Assembly (NCBI RefSeq): GCF_001440415.1
Contig: NZ_LLYA01000214.1
Location: forward strand, 1 to 64,000
DNA from: Bradyrhizobium retamae
GTDB taxonomy: Bacteria > Pseudomonadota > Alphaproteobacteria > Rhizobiales > Xanthobacteraceae
Reading direction: 5' to 3'
DNA length: 64,000 nt
Shown here: positions 34,435-43,098 of the stretch, in pieces
How the letters are laid out: the number at the start of each line of letters is the position of its first letter
Numbering within the stretch: the first letter of the stretch is position 1
Position numbers and translations under genes: made by a program
The notes under the pieces: generated by a model
Seen by the model: only the letters and a program-made list of their open reading frames with translations
Databases searched by the model: none
Told to the model about the DNA's origin: nothing

Positions 34435-35580
34435 TTACTCGGCCGCTTCCGGCTTGTGCTCCTTGTGCATCTGAAAGCGCTTCAGCAGTGAGGATACGGT
34501 GTCGCGGAAGCCACCATACTCAAGCTCGGAATAGGGCAGCATCGCGGCACCGGACCAGCCCTGGCTGCGCATCTCGATGGCCTTGCGCTGGGCGCGCCGG
34601 CGGACCTCGTCCCACGCCGGGTTGTCGAAGAAATCGGTAAAGGATTCCGAGAAACGGCCGTCCTTGTCGATCGAAAAGCCGGTGCAGGAAACGATCGGGA
34701 GGCAGTACATGCCTGTCACCGGTGTGTTAATTGGCACCGGCATGAGCGGCATCACGTGCGAGCCGCGCGCATCGCCGCCTACGAAGTGCGCCTTCGCGAA
34801 CGGCGAGACGATTTCTTCGGGCGCCGGGAAAATCCCCTGGTTCCTGACGATCGCGACCGGATCGTCCTTGCCGGTGTACTTGCCTGCGATTGCGTGAAGA
34901 CGCTGCGCCGAAACGGCGACGGCGACCTCGCCATGGGTCCGGGAAACGATGCGATCAATGCCAAAGCGCTCGTTGTCGCGGAGCAGCGCGGCAATATGGT
35001 AGCCATCCGCGGGCGCGTCGAGTTCGATCACGCTGTCGCCGGCCGTGTTGTCCATGTCGATGACATGGAAACGGAATCCCTTGATCATCGGGGGCAGCAT
35101 CAGCCCGGCGCAATACATGGGATCGGCAAAGGCGAGGTAGAGCGGCAGGTTGTAGGCGCCGGGGCCGCATTTGTCGGCGGCGAACACCATGAAGGACTCT
35201 GCAGGTCTCGTGCCCGAGAGGTTGTGGTCGAAGCTGAGCTCGGCGACGCCCGGGCCGGCGCCGCGGACGTTTCCAGACGGCGCGTCGACGAGAAGATCCT
35301 GGCCGGCGCCATAAAGCCCGGAAGTTTTCGCGACCGAGGTTGCCGCGAGAAACGCCTTCCAGGCAAGTTGATGCACCTCAGAGCTCCCTTCGCCCCGTGT
35401 GTGCGTCATGATGATCGCAATATCGTCGCCGGTGTGGCAGACGAAAGCGTCGATCAGCAGGCCATCGCAGATCGCCTTCGCGACCTCGCCCTCGACAGCC
35501 GCCATCATGCGTGTAGACGGTTTCGTGTGGCCGCCGACGGAGCCTATGTCAGCCTTGATGACGGAAAGTGTGAGTCTCAT
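34435..35580 (-). CDS. Bifunctional fructose-1,6-bisphosphate aldolase/phosphatase (archaeal-type, class V FBPase)
   Basis: Gluconeogenic enzyme that condenses dihydroxyacetone phosphate and glyceraldehyde phosphate and then dephosphorylates the product to fructose 6-phosphate at one metal-containing site. 381 residues, the usual length. The start TLSVIKADIGSVGGHTKPS with metal-binding Asp/His, CHTGDDIAIIMTH, CGPGAYNLPLYLAFADPMY and DMDNTAGDSVIELD are hallmarks. The Schiff-base Lys and its Tyr partner are present as KYTGKDDP (Tyr235-x-x-Lys238, corresponding to Tyr229/Lys232 of the Sulfolobus enzyme). First gene of an operon with a PPi-type phosphofructokinase. Known mainly from archaea and thermophiles; its presence here suggests transfer, though base composition looks native. 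Confidence 0.92.
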   Translation of the reverse strand: MRLTLSVIKADIGSVGGHTKPSTRMMAAVEGEVAKAICDGLLIDAFVCHTGDDIAIIMTHTRGEGSSEVHQLAWKAFLAATSVAKTSGLYGAGQDLLVDAPSGNVRGAGPGVAELSFDHNLSGTRPAESFMVFAADKCGPGAYNLPLYLAFADPMYCAGLMLPPMIKGFRFHVIDMDNTAGDSVIELDAPADGYHIAALLRDNERFGIDRIVSRTHGEVAVAVSAQRLHAIAGKYTGKDDPVAIVRNQGIFPAPEEIVSPFAKAHFVGGDARGSHVMPLMPVPINTPVTGMYCLPIVSCTGFSIDKDGRFSESFTDFFDNPAWDEVRRRAQRKAIEMRSQGWSGAAMLPYSELEYGGFRDTVSSLLKRFQMHKEHKPEAAE

Positions 35581-35847
35581 GAGCGTTCCCTCCGACCAGC
35601 GCAGCGCAGCGCCTCGGCGTCTGCGCTTGCTGCGCCGGGGCGACGGCGCTGCTCATTTCCGCAAAACAGAACGTCTGAGGTTCCGTTAGGTTCCTCAAAT
35701 GCCCTTCTCGAAAAAGCTCGGGCTCATCCGTCCGTCGTTGGCCCTGGCTGCGCGAAAACACCATCTCGGACATCGGTCGCCGATGGCAGATTGCCTGCCG
35801 TTGGGGCTAAAGTCCTCACGTCCGGACGTGTCGCGGAGGGGAACAGC

Positions 35848-37104
35848 ATGGCAGCGCGCGGATCAGGTGGACTGCTCCTTGGCATGGGTCTCCTGCTTGC
35901 GATGCCGGCGCTGGCCGCCACGCCGACCGACCGGGGCGAGTGCGCCGCCAGCGCCGACAAGCCCGACGTCGGGGGCGCGGCCTGCAGCCGCATCATCGAC
36001 GATGCAAACGTGTCGGTGGCAGAACGCGTCAAGGCCTTCAAGAACCGAGGCCGTGGTTCCTTCAACAGCAAGGATTACGATCGCGCGATTGCCGACTACG
36101 GCGAGGTCATCAAGCTCAGCCCGAAGGACGCCTGGGCCTTTGCGCACCGGTGTGAGGCTTACGAGAGCAAAGAGGATCACGACGCGGCCATTGCAGATTG
36201 CACCGAGGCCATCAAGATCGATCCGAAATATGGTTGGGCTTACAACAATCGTGGTGTCGCCTACTACGGTCTGCATGAATACGACGCAGCGCTGGCCGAC
36301 CACGCCGAGGCGATCAGGGTCAATTCCAGGGATGCGTGGGCCTATGCCCGTCGCGGCATGGCGTGGATGGAAAAAGGTGAATTCGACCAGGCGATCGCCG
36401 ATATCACCCAGGCGGTCACAATCGATCCGAAATACGCCTTTGGTTTTGGCCAAAGGGGGCAGGCACTCTTCAGGAAGAGGTTGATCACGAAAAAAGGCGG
36501 GTGGGAGCCCGCGATCGCAGACTACAGCGAGGCAATCAAGCTCGATCCAAATCTGCTTTGGCTGTACAGCTCACGTGGCGTTGCCTACAGCAACAATCGC
36601 CAATACGACCTCGCCGTTCTGGATTGCAGCGAGGTCATCAAGCGCGAACCGAAAAATTCTAGCGGGTACAATTGCCGCGGCGTCGCTTACGAAGGCTTGA
36701 AGGACTATGGCCGCGCGATCGCCGACTATCATCAGTCGATCAGCATCAATCCAAGGAATGGCGTGGCGTATTGGAATCGCGGCAATGCCTATATGGCGCT
36801 ACGCAAGATCGATGACGCGATCTGGGACTATGACCAGGCGATCGCGATAAACGCCAAGGACTTCAACTCCTTCAACTCCCGCGGCAAAGCCTACGTCGCC
36901 AAGGGCGACAGCAACCGCGCGGTTAAGGATTTCACGCAAGCGATCCAGCTCGGTCCATCCTATGTCGAGGCCTACAACAACCGTGGCCTCTCCTATGAAG
37001 TGCTGGGCCGCCGCGCCGAGGCGATCGCCGATTTCCGCAAGGCGCAATCGATCGACTCGGCCGACCGGGTGAGCAAGCAACAGCTCCGCGTGCTCGGCTT
37101 CTGA
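35848..37104 (+). CDS. Exported TPR-repeat protein
   Basis: 418 residues. A signal peptide (SGGLLLGMGLLLAMPALAA) is followed by a short Cys-containing segment and about ten consecutive TPR units of 34 residues, e.g. YDRAIADYGEVIKLSPKDAW, YGRAIADYHQSISINPRNGV and RKIDDAIWDYDQAIAINAKD, up to the C-terminus. One unit is interrupted by a short insert (FRKRLITKKGGW). TPR arrays bind partner proteins; none is indicated. ATG 35848 has CGGAGGGG about 8 bases upstream. The frame is open far upstream over the divergent FBPA/P gene but that part is a shadow. Confidence 0.85.
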   Translation: MAARGSGGLLLGMGLLLAMPALAATPTDRGECAASADKPDVGGAACSRIIDDANVSVAERVKAFKNRGRGSFNSKDYDRAIADYGEVIKLSPKDAWAFAHRCEAYESKEDHDAAIADCTEAIKIDPKYGWAYNNRGVAYYGLHEYDAALADHAEAIRVNSRDAWAYARRGMAWMEKGEFDQAIADITQAVTIDPKYAFGFGQRGQALFRKRLITKKGGWEPAIADYSEAIKLDPNLLWLYSSRGVAYSNNRQYDLAVLDCSEVIKREPKNSSGYNCRGVAYEGLKDYGRAIADYHQSISINPRNGVAYWNRGNAYMALRKIDDAIWDYDQAIAINAKDFNSFNSRGKAYVAKGDSNRAVKDFTQAIQLGPSYVEAYNNRGLSYEVLGRRAEAIADFRKAQSIDSADRVSKQQLRVLGF

Positions 37105-37351
37105 CATGCCGCGAAGCCGCCTCAAGCGAGAATGTCTCCAAGTGGGCACTTTTCGGACCTGACAGGCCCGGCTGATGATGTCTGTTCTTGAGGGTAAAGC
37201 GGACTGCCGAGTTGCACGATCGGATTTCCGAATTTGACCCAAAGCTGACAGTCGGAGGTTGGACGCACCACACAGGCTGGTGCATGCACTAACGAATATT
37301 TAGCGTTTCTTCGGTCGTATCTGGGAGCAAACGCGACCCGGAGTTAGACCA

Positions 37352-37657
37352 ATGGCCGTTATTGCGGCGGAGGGAAATCCTGTGACGGACAATCCCATCC
37401 TCTCCTTCAGCTTGGGCCTGTTTGGAATTCTCGTGGCGGCCTTCGTTGTCGGAGCCTTGCTGTTTCAGATTCGCTTTCGGGCAGTCTGGTGCTTTGCGGC
37501 CTGCGAAGCATTTTTCCTGCTTTGGTACTTCTATGCATTTTATCCCGTTGACCCTCATCGAATGCAATTCAACATCTTGCAGGTGCTTTCTCTTTGCTTA
37601 CTGCTGCCGCCGACATATCTGGGCTACTATTTCAACAAGCACATCCTTCATTTCTGA
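37352..37657 (+). CDS. Small multi-span membrane protein
   Basis: 101 residues with three hydrophobic helices (ILSFSLGLFGILVAAFVVGA, VWCFAACEAFFLLWYFYAFY and ILQVLSLCLLLPPTYLGYYF) and little else; no known family. ATG 37352 has GGAG 9 bases upstream; GTG 37382 (MTDNPILS) is an alternative. Flanked on both sides by non-coding sequence, and the right flank by a decayed hydrolase gene. Confidence 0.55.
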   Translation: MAVIAAEGNPVTDNPILSFSLGLFGILVAAFVVGALLFQIRFRAVWCFAACEAFFLLWYFYAFYPVDPHRMQFNILQVLSLCLLLPPTYLGYYFNKHILHF

Positions 37658-37805
37658 GCGATGGCTGTTGCAGCGACTTCCGCTTCTGGCACTTTTCGGA
37701 AGTGGGGCGGTGTCCGACCTAAGTCCGTAATGCGCGCCAATGCGGACATCGGCCGACCAGTCCGAAAATCAATGGGTTCACGCCATAGGTCTCAGGTGAC
37801 CCCGC

Positions 37806-38100
37806 TTACTGCCTGAACTCATTGGTCAGCCCGCCGATGCCATCGATCGGCCACCGTCACCGTGTTGACCGGATCCTTCACATGAAGCCGACGCCGACCG
37901 ATGTGCCGCAGGCGATCAGATCACTGGGCAGCAGCGTCATGTCATACGAGATCTTGCTGACGTCGACGTAGGTGTAGCCGAAGGTGAAGTCATCGGCTTG
38001 CTCAGTGGAAACGTTGGTGCAGGGCTTGCCGATGACGATGCCGAGCTCGCCCTCATAGCTGGTCTTGCCGTCATAGGAGGGGGGACGTTCGATCACGGCA
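37806..38100 (-). pseudogene. Fumarylacetoacetate hydrolase family gene, internally deleted and frameshifted
   Basis: The reverse strand reads IERPPSYDGKTSYEGELGIV and VIGKPCTN, the substrate/metal-binding region of FAH-fold hydrolases, then jumps from FGYTYVDV straight to DMTLLPSDLIACGTSVGVG, which in intact relatives lies about 90 residues further on. After VGVGFM a two-base insertion (ATG-TG-AAG) stops the frame; in the shifted frame KDPVNTVTVA and, after one more base, IDGIGGLTNEFRQ complete the family C-terminus at a TAA at 37806-37808. At least one large deletion and two small indels, so no function remains. It lies just downstream of the dehydrogenase gene on the same strand. Confidence 0.8.
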
Positions 38101-38126
38101 CCCGCGCGGTGACGTCAGTGGTGGCT

Positions 38127-39182
38127 TCAAGGAGATAGGGTGGCGATGCTCTCATTCAGTTTCTGATTGACGATCTGGACCGTACGGTCGATTTCGGCAT
38201 TGGGTACGCCAAGCTGATGCGAAATCAGCTTCACCAGCAGGTCGACGCGCTCGATGGAAGGCGCGCCACCAGCGACCGCCCGGGCCGCCGACGAGGGCTT
38301 GAGAAGGCTTTCCGCGGCTTTGGCGTATTTTTCGAAAGGTACCTGATCGGTGGGATCGGCGCCCAGGCGCTGGGCGATGGCATCGACATGGTCGTAGATC
38401 GACTGCGAGAGCTTGATATCGCCGTGCACCGCGTCGCGGATCGATCGCGGCTCCTGCGGCGTGATGCAGCGGTAATTCCCCGTCAACAGCATCGACCATT
38501 TGGCCAGAGGGACGAACATCGAATCGAACACTTTGAGCTTCACCGGAACGTCCTGGCCATCCAGCTTCACCGCATCGACGTCGGCTTCCAGCTCCCGAAG
38601 CAGCAAGTTATGTTTCTCATCCGCAAATGACGCTGCCTTGAAGTTTGTCGGCAGGCCGACATGAAGAACATTCGCCGCCTCTTCCGGTGGACGGAAGGCC
38701 TGCGGATCAGGGGAGCAGAGCGACACCAGATCCGGCTCGAACCGGTCCCATACCGCGGCGTTGGTATAGGCCTGCTCCAGCTCCATTTTCGCAAGCGCCG
38801 GGATCCGTCTGAGATAGGGCAAGGGCGGCATGTTCATGATCGAAAGGCAAGGCAGCTTCGCCTCGGCGATTTTGATCATCAGAGCCTGGATCGAATGGTT
38901 GGTGTATTGCGGTTCCTGCATGGCAAGGCCAACCAGATCATAACGGGAAGGATCGACGTCGGCGGGCTCGACCGCGTCCAGGATCCCAGGCAGGTCGCGC
39001 GAGAAGATCGGCCGGTGCGCCGCCTCGTCGCGCAGCTTGATGCGAACTTCGGTGCCGTCGCGATTGATGAGTTCTGCCGTCTGCTTCCGGCAAACCAGCG
39101 TCACGTTGTGGCCCGCCATCAAAAGCTTTGTCGCCAGCAATGAGCCATACGAGGCTCCAAGGATCAAAATATTCCGCGCCAT
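38127..39182 (-). CDS. NAD(P)-dependent dehydrogenase, ketopantoate reductase/octopine dehydrogenase-like
   Basis: 351 residues. N-terminal Rossmann domain with NILILGASYGSLLATKLLMA and an Arg soon after strand 2 (VTLVCRKQ), suggesting NADP. The second half is helical (PFEKYAKAAESLLKPSSAAR, ERVDLLVKLISHQLGVPNAE) as in ketopantoate-reductase-fold enzymes. The substrate is not deducible and a PanE role is unlikely given the divergence. ATG 39182 has GGGAGGGC 1-8 bases ahead. It follows the CBS-domain gene on the same strand by 160 bases and may be read from the same operator-controlled promoter. Confidence 0.7.
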   Translation of the reverse strand: MARNILILGASYGSLLATKLLMAGHNVTLVCRKQTAELINRDGTEVRIKLRDEAAHRPIFSRDLPGILDAVEPADVDPSRYDLVGLAMQEPQYTNHSIQALMIKIAEAKLPCLSIMNMPPLPYLRRIPALAKMELEQAYTNAAVWDRFEPDLVSLCSPDPQAFRPPEEAANVLHVGLPTNFKAASFADEKHNLLLRELEADVDAVKLDGQDVPVKLKVFDSMFVPLAKWSMLLTGNYRCITPQEPRSIRDAVHGDIKLSQSIYDHVDAIAQRLGADPTDQVPFEKYAKAAESLLKPSSAARAVAGGAPSIERVDLLVKLISHQLGVPNAEIDRTVQIVNQKLNESIATLSP

Positions 39183-39342
39183 GCGCCCTCCCACAGATAA
39201 TACTTTCCGGCGCGCCACTACTCCGGCGCAAATTTGCGAGCGCCTGCTTTGCGACAGGAGTTAAGCCGAATTTTTCGGTGCGATACCGCCGGCTTCCCTG
39301 GGAGTGCGCCCAGGAAATGCCGGCGGAGTTCGAAGCGACCGG

Positions 39343-39774
39343 TCAGGCCGACGCGGCCAGCTTGTAGGGCGTTGCTTCGTCGTCGAACGCTGCCGTGATG
39401 TCGCGAATGCTGATGACGCCGATCAGGCTGTAATTGTCGATCACCGGCACATGGCGGATGTGATGCTTGCTCATGAGGTGACGGACATGCTCAAGCGTAT
39501 CCGCGGAGGTGCAGGAGACGAGCTGCTGCACCGAAATGAATTGCGAGACGCGCATGTTCACGCCGGCCGCGCCGTGTTCGGCAATCGCGCGAACCACGTC
39601 GCGCTCGGTGAACATGCCGACCGCCGTGTTGCCTTCGGTGCGGACGACATCCTTGACGACCAGCGCGCTGATATTGCCGGCGCGCATCAATTGCGCGGCA
39701 ATGGCGACGGTCTCGTTCATGCGGACCGTTGCGACACGGGCGGCTTTCTTGCGCAGGATATCTCCGACTTGCAT
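39343..39774 (-). CDS. CBS-domain pair protein, predicted member of the oxalate regulon
   Basis: 143 residues consisting of two CBS motifs (VGDILRKKAARVATVRMNET ... GMFTERDVVRAIA and VSQFISVQQLVSCTSADTLE ... VISIRDITAAF). Such stand-alone Bateman modules bind adenosine nucleotides and often modulate partner enzymes or transporters. ATG 39774 is preceded by AAGGAGG, an ideal ribosome-binding site. A TGGTAT-N5-ATGCCA operator lies 37 bases upstream, the same palindrome that precedes the oxalate antiporter and the gntR-oxc-frc operon, so it is probably co-regulated. Partner unknown. Confidence 0.85.
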   Translation of the reverse strand: MQVGDILRKKAARVATVRMNETVAIAAQLMRAGNISALVVKDVVRTEGNTAVGMFTERDVVRAIAEHGAAGVNMRVSQFISVQQLVSCTSADTLEHVRHLMSKHHIRHVPVIDNYSLIGVISIRDITAAFDDEATPYKLAASA

Positions 39775-39810
39775 GGCAACCTCCTTGGGGTGAATTATTG
39801 GCCTCAAGTC

Positions 39811-39827
39811 TGGTATACATAATGCCA
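39811..39827. promoter_or_regulatory. GntR-type operator, site A
   Basis: TGGTATACATAATGCCA: 6-bp half sites TGGTAT and ATGCCA with a 5-base spacer. Located 37 bases upstream of the CBS-domain gene start. One of six matching 17-bp sites in the window. Confidence 0.75.
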
Positions 39828-39989
39828 ATTGTCAACACGCGGAGCGTGGAATTCTCGCGTTGTGCGATCGAGATAAATAGGCAGTATGATTGACGTTTCT
39901 GGAGCGCGCCGTGACATTCCAGGAAGAGGGGGCCTCGGGTTTGCCGGTCTCGGGTGGCGTCAGGTATGCCAGACCTTCCTGGTCGCCAA

Positions 39990-40022
39990 AAGAAAACGCG
40001 CCCACCCGGAAGAGTGAGCGCG
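39990..40022 (-). terminator. Terminator of the OFA antiporter gene
   Basis: On the minus strand the arms CGCGCTCAC and GTGGGCGCG pair at 8 of 9 positions and are followed by TTTTCTTTT, 28 bases after the antiporter stop codon. Confidence 0.6.
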
Positions 40023-40049
40023 CCTCGTTCGTGCGGTGGAGCGGTGGAG

Positions 40050-41345
40050 CTATGCCGCAATCTGCGATTTGGCGACCACCATCTTGCGCCAGGGTTTTAG
40101 CACCGCGATCGCCAGCAGCGAGGCCAGGATATTCGCGCCGGCCGCTACGATGAACACGGTGTCCCAGGTGCCTGACGATTGCTGCATGTAGTTCGCCACC
40201 GGCACCAACAGCGCCGCGGTACCCTTTGCCGTGTAGAGCAGGCCGGCATTGGTGGCGGCGAACTTTGCGCCGAAGGTATCCGTGCAGGTCGATGGGAAGA
40301 GGGAGTAGATCTCGCCCCAGGCGAAGAACACGAAGCCGGACAGCAGCACGAACCAGACCGGATCGTGGCCCAGCATGTAGAGGCCCCAGATGCCGATGCC
40401 TTCCATGCCGAACGCGATGAACATGGTGTTCTCGCGGCCGATCATGTCGGAGATCCAGCCGAAGAACGGACGGGTCAGGCCGTTGAGGACGCGATCGATG
40501 GTGGCCGCGAACGTCACCGCCGTCATCGTCACCGCCATCAGCGTCACCGGCACGCTGTCGACCTTCCAGTCGACGGCGATCGGTTTGAGGTTGGCCGTCA
40601 CCATCAATCCGCCGGCGCCGACGATCACGAACATGAAATACATCAGCCAGAAGATCGGCTGACGGATCACTTCGGTGGGTTGATAGTTGCGCCGGGTCTG
40701 GATCACGTTGGCGTTCTGCGTGACCGCAGGCACCTGTCCCGCTTTCGGCGAGAACATCAGGAAGGCGAGAATGACGATAATGATGCCTTGGCCGAGACCG
40801 AAATAGAGGAAGGTGGTCTGGAAGCCGGAGTCCTTGATCATGGCCTGGATCGGCGCAACGGTCAGCGCCGAGCCTGCGCCGAATCCGGCGGCGGTGATGC
40901 CGGCGGCGAGGCCGCGCTTGTCGGGAAACCATTTCAGCGCGTTGCCGACGCAGGTGCCGTACACGCCACCCGCGCCGATGCCTGCGATGATCATGCCGAG
41001 ATAGAAGCCGTTGAGCGTGGTGGCGTGAGCGTTGATCGCCCATCCGATGGCGCAAAGGATGCCGCCGATCAGGACGACGAGGCGCGGGCCGTATTTGTCG
41101 ACGAACCATCCCTCGACCGGCACCAGCCAGGTCTCGAACAGCACGAACAGCGTAAATGCCCACTGGATCGAGGCGCGATCCCATCCGAATTTCTGCTGGA
41201 TGTCGGGGACGAAAAACGTCCAGCCATATTGGTAGTTCGCGATCATCACCATCGCGACGACGCCGATGGCTAATTGGGTCCAGCGATAGGCATCGCTGAC
41301 TCGGGCCGCCGCGACGGGGGCGGCTCCGTGCACTGTATCCGTCAT
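40050..41345 (-). CDS. MFS transporter of the oxalate/formate antiporter (OFA) family
   Basis: Inner-membrane carrier of 431 residues with 12 predicted helices, expected to bring oxalate in and, in the OxlT model, formate out. Family features: QYGWTFFVPDIQQKFGWDRA after helix 1, FETWLVPVEGWFVDKYGPR (MFS loop 2-3 motif), GIGAGGVYGTCVGNALKWFP and LTRPFFGWISDMIGREN in the second half. No frameshift. ATG 41345 follows TTGGAGGAAGA. A palindromic operator (site B) lies 53 bases upstream and a hairpin terminator follows the gene. With frc and oxc 12 kb away it completes the uptake step of oxalate catabolism. Confidence 0.88.
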   Translation of the reverse strand: MTDTVHGAAPVAAARVSDAYRWTQLAIGVVAMVMIANYQYGWTFFVPDIQQKFGWDRASIQWAFTLFVLFETWLVPVEGWFVDKYGPRLVVLIGGILCAIGWAINAHATTLNGFYLGMIIAGIGAGGVYGTCVGNALKWFPDKRGLAAGITAAGFGAGSALTVAPIQAMIKDSGFQTTFLYFGLGQGIIIVILAFLMFSPKAGQVPAVTQNANVIQTRRNYQPTEVIRQPIFWLMYFMFVIVGAGGLMVTANLKPIAVDWKVDSVPVTLMAVTMTAVTFAATIDRVLNGLTRPFFGWISDMIGRENTMFIAFGMEGIGIWGLYMLGHDPVWFVLLSGFVFFAWGEIYSLFPSTCTDTFGAKFAATNAGLLYTAKGTAALLVPVANYMQQSSGTWDTVFIVAAGANILASLLAIAVLKPWRKMVVAKSQIAA

Positions 41346-41397
41346 TCTTCCTCCAAAAGGGCTGTTCTATCGATACCCCGACAGCTCCGTGGAGGTC

Positions 41398-41414
41398 TGG
41401 TATATGTTATGCCA
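41398..41414. promoter_or_regulatory. GntR-type operator, site B
   Basis: TGGTATATGTTATGCCA, half sites TGGTAT and ATGCCA, 53 bases upstream of the OFA antiporter start. Confidence 0.75.
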
Positions 41415-41474
41415 GTAGACAAGAGAAAATTTTACACAAGCTGTGAAAATTTCGAACTCCGCAAAATCGCTGCA

Positions 41475-41506
41475 ACAAAAAGAGGCCGCGCAGACTGCGC
41501 GGCCTC
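41475..41506 (-). terminator. Terminator of the tctCBA operon
   Basis: Perfect 10-bp stem GAGGCCGCGC / GCGCGGCCTC (41482-41491 and 41497-41506) with a 5-base loop; on the minus strand it is followed by TTTTTGTT. It lies 38 bases after the tctA stop codon. Confidence 0.75.
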
Positions 41507-41544
41507 GGAAAATTTAGTCAGACTAAGTTGTTGTCTCGCCGCGG

Positions 41545-43065
41545 CTAAGCGGCACGGCTTCCCGGTCCGGCGACCGTCGCCCGCAACCGCGTATAGCCTT
41601 CCTGGATGACCGACCAGAACAGTGCGATCAAGCCCAGGATCATGATCGTGCTGACGAGCGGGTTGGAAAGGAATATGCCAAACGAACCCTGGGATCCCAG
41701 AAGCGACTGCCGGAAGGCCTCTTCCGCCTTGTCGCCGAGCACGATGGCCAGCACCAGCGGGGCGAGGGGATAGTTGCACTTCTTGAGCAGGTAGCCGATC
41801 ACGCCGAACACCAGCATCAGCATGACGTCAAACGTGCTGCTGTGTACTGAGTAGGCGCCGATCGCGCAGAGCACCAGGATAAGCGGTGCAATGATGCTGA
41901 AGGGCACGCGCAGGATAGCTGCGAAAATCGGTACGCAGGTGAGCACGACGAGCAGGCCGACAATATTGCCGAGGTACATCGAGGCGATCAGGCCCCAGAC
42001 GAATTCCTTCTGTTCGACAAACAGCATCGGTCCGGGCTGCAGGCCCCAGATCAACAGGCCGCCGAGCAACACCGCAGCCGTCGGAGAGCCCGGCACGCCG
42101 AGCGAGAGCATCGGCAACAGGGCCGCTGTACCCGCGGCGTGCGCCGCGGTCTCCGGCGCAACGACGCCTTCGATCTCGCCCTTGCCGAAGTTCTTGCCGT
42201 TCTTCGCCATGCGTTTGGCAATGCCGTAGCTCATGAACGAGGCTGGAGTAGCGCCCGCCGGCGTGATTCCCATCCAGCAGCCGATGAAGCAGGAGCGCAA
42301 CGAGGTCATCCAGTACTTTGGCAATTCCTTCCAGGTCTGCAGCACGACCCGCAAATTGATCTTGGCCTTGCCGCCTCGGAAGGCGAGCCCTTCCTCCATC
42401 GTCAGAAGGATTTCACCGATGCCGAACAGCCCGATCACGGCAATGAGGAAGTCGAAGCCGTTGAGCAGGTGGGTGACGCCGAACGTCAGCCGCAACTGCC
42501 CGGTGATGGAATCAAGTCCGACCGCGGCCAGTGCAAAGCCGATCATCATAGCCGCAATGGTCTTGAACGGCGGTTCCTTGCTCAGGCCCACGAAGCTGCA
42601 GAATGCGAGGAAATACACCGCGAACTTTTCCGCAGGCCCGAATTGCAGCGCAAAGCTGGCGACCAGGGGAGCGACCAGCGTGATCATGACCACGGCGAAC
42701 AGCGCACCGACGAAGGAGGAGGTGAAGGCGGCGGTCAACGCCTCGCCGGCCTTGCCCTGCTGCGCCATCGGATAGCCGTCGAACGTCGTGGCCACCGACC
42801 ATGGTTCGCCCGGTATGTTGAAGAGAATCGAGGTGATCGCTCCACCGAACAGCGCGCCCCAGTAAATACAGGACAACATGATGATGGCCGACGTCGGCGA
42901 CATGCTGAATGTCAGCGGCAGCAGGATGGCGACGCCATTGGCGCCGCCCAGTCCCGGAAGCACGCCGATGATGACACCGAGCACGATGCCGATAACCATC
43001 AGCATGATGTTGTACGGCTGCAGCGCGACCGCAAAGCCGTGAAAAAGATTGACGAGTTCTTCCAT
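41545..43065 (-). CDS. tctA: Tripartite tricarboxylate transporter large membrane subunit
   Basis: 506 residues with about 12 membrane helices. Characteristic stretches: GIVLGVIIGVLPGLGGANGV, SCIYWGALFGGAITSILFNI with PGEP following, and the second-half repeat GVPGSPTAAVLLGGLLIWGL. It forms the permease with TctB and receives substrate from the periplasmic TctC protein. Last gene of the tctCBA operon, 34 bases after tctB, followed by a strong hairpin terminator. TTT systems carry citrate and other carboxylates; the shared operator with oxalate genes suggests oxalate or a related dicarboxylate. Confidence 0.92.
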   Translation of the reverse strand: MEELVNLFHGFAVALQPYNIMLMVIGIVLGVIIGVLPGLGGANGVAILLPLTFSMSPTSAIIMLSCIYWGALFGGAITSILFNIPGEPWSVATTFDGYPMAQQGKAGEALTAAFTSSFVGALFAVVMITLVAPLVASFALQFGPAEKFAVYFLAFCSFVGLSKEPPFKTIAAMMIGFALAAVGLDSITGQLRLTFGVTHLLNGFDFLIAVIGLFGIGEILLTMEEGLAFRGGKAKINLRVVLQTWKELPKYWMTSLRSCFIGCWMGITPAGATPASFMSYGIAKRMAKNGKNFGKGEIEGVVAPETAAHAAGTAALLPMLSLGVPGSPTAAVLLGGLLIWGLQPGPMLFVEQKEFVWGLIASMYLGNIVGLLVVLTCVPIFAAILRVPFSIIAPLILVLCAIGAYSVHSSTFDVMLMLVFGVIGYLLKKCNYPLAPLVLAIVLGDKAEEAFRQSLLGSQGSFGIFLSNPLVSTIMILGLIALFWSVIQEGYTRLRATVAGPGSRAA

Positions 43066-43098
43066 CCCGATAATCCAATCCTGACTGTACGTCGTTGT

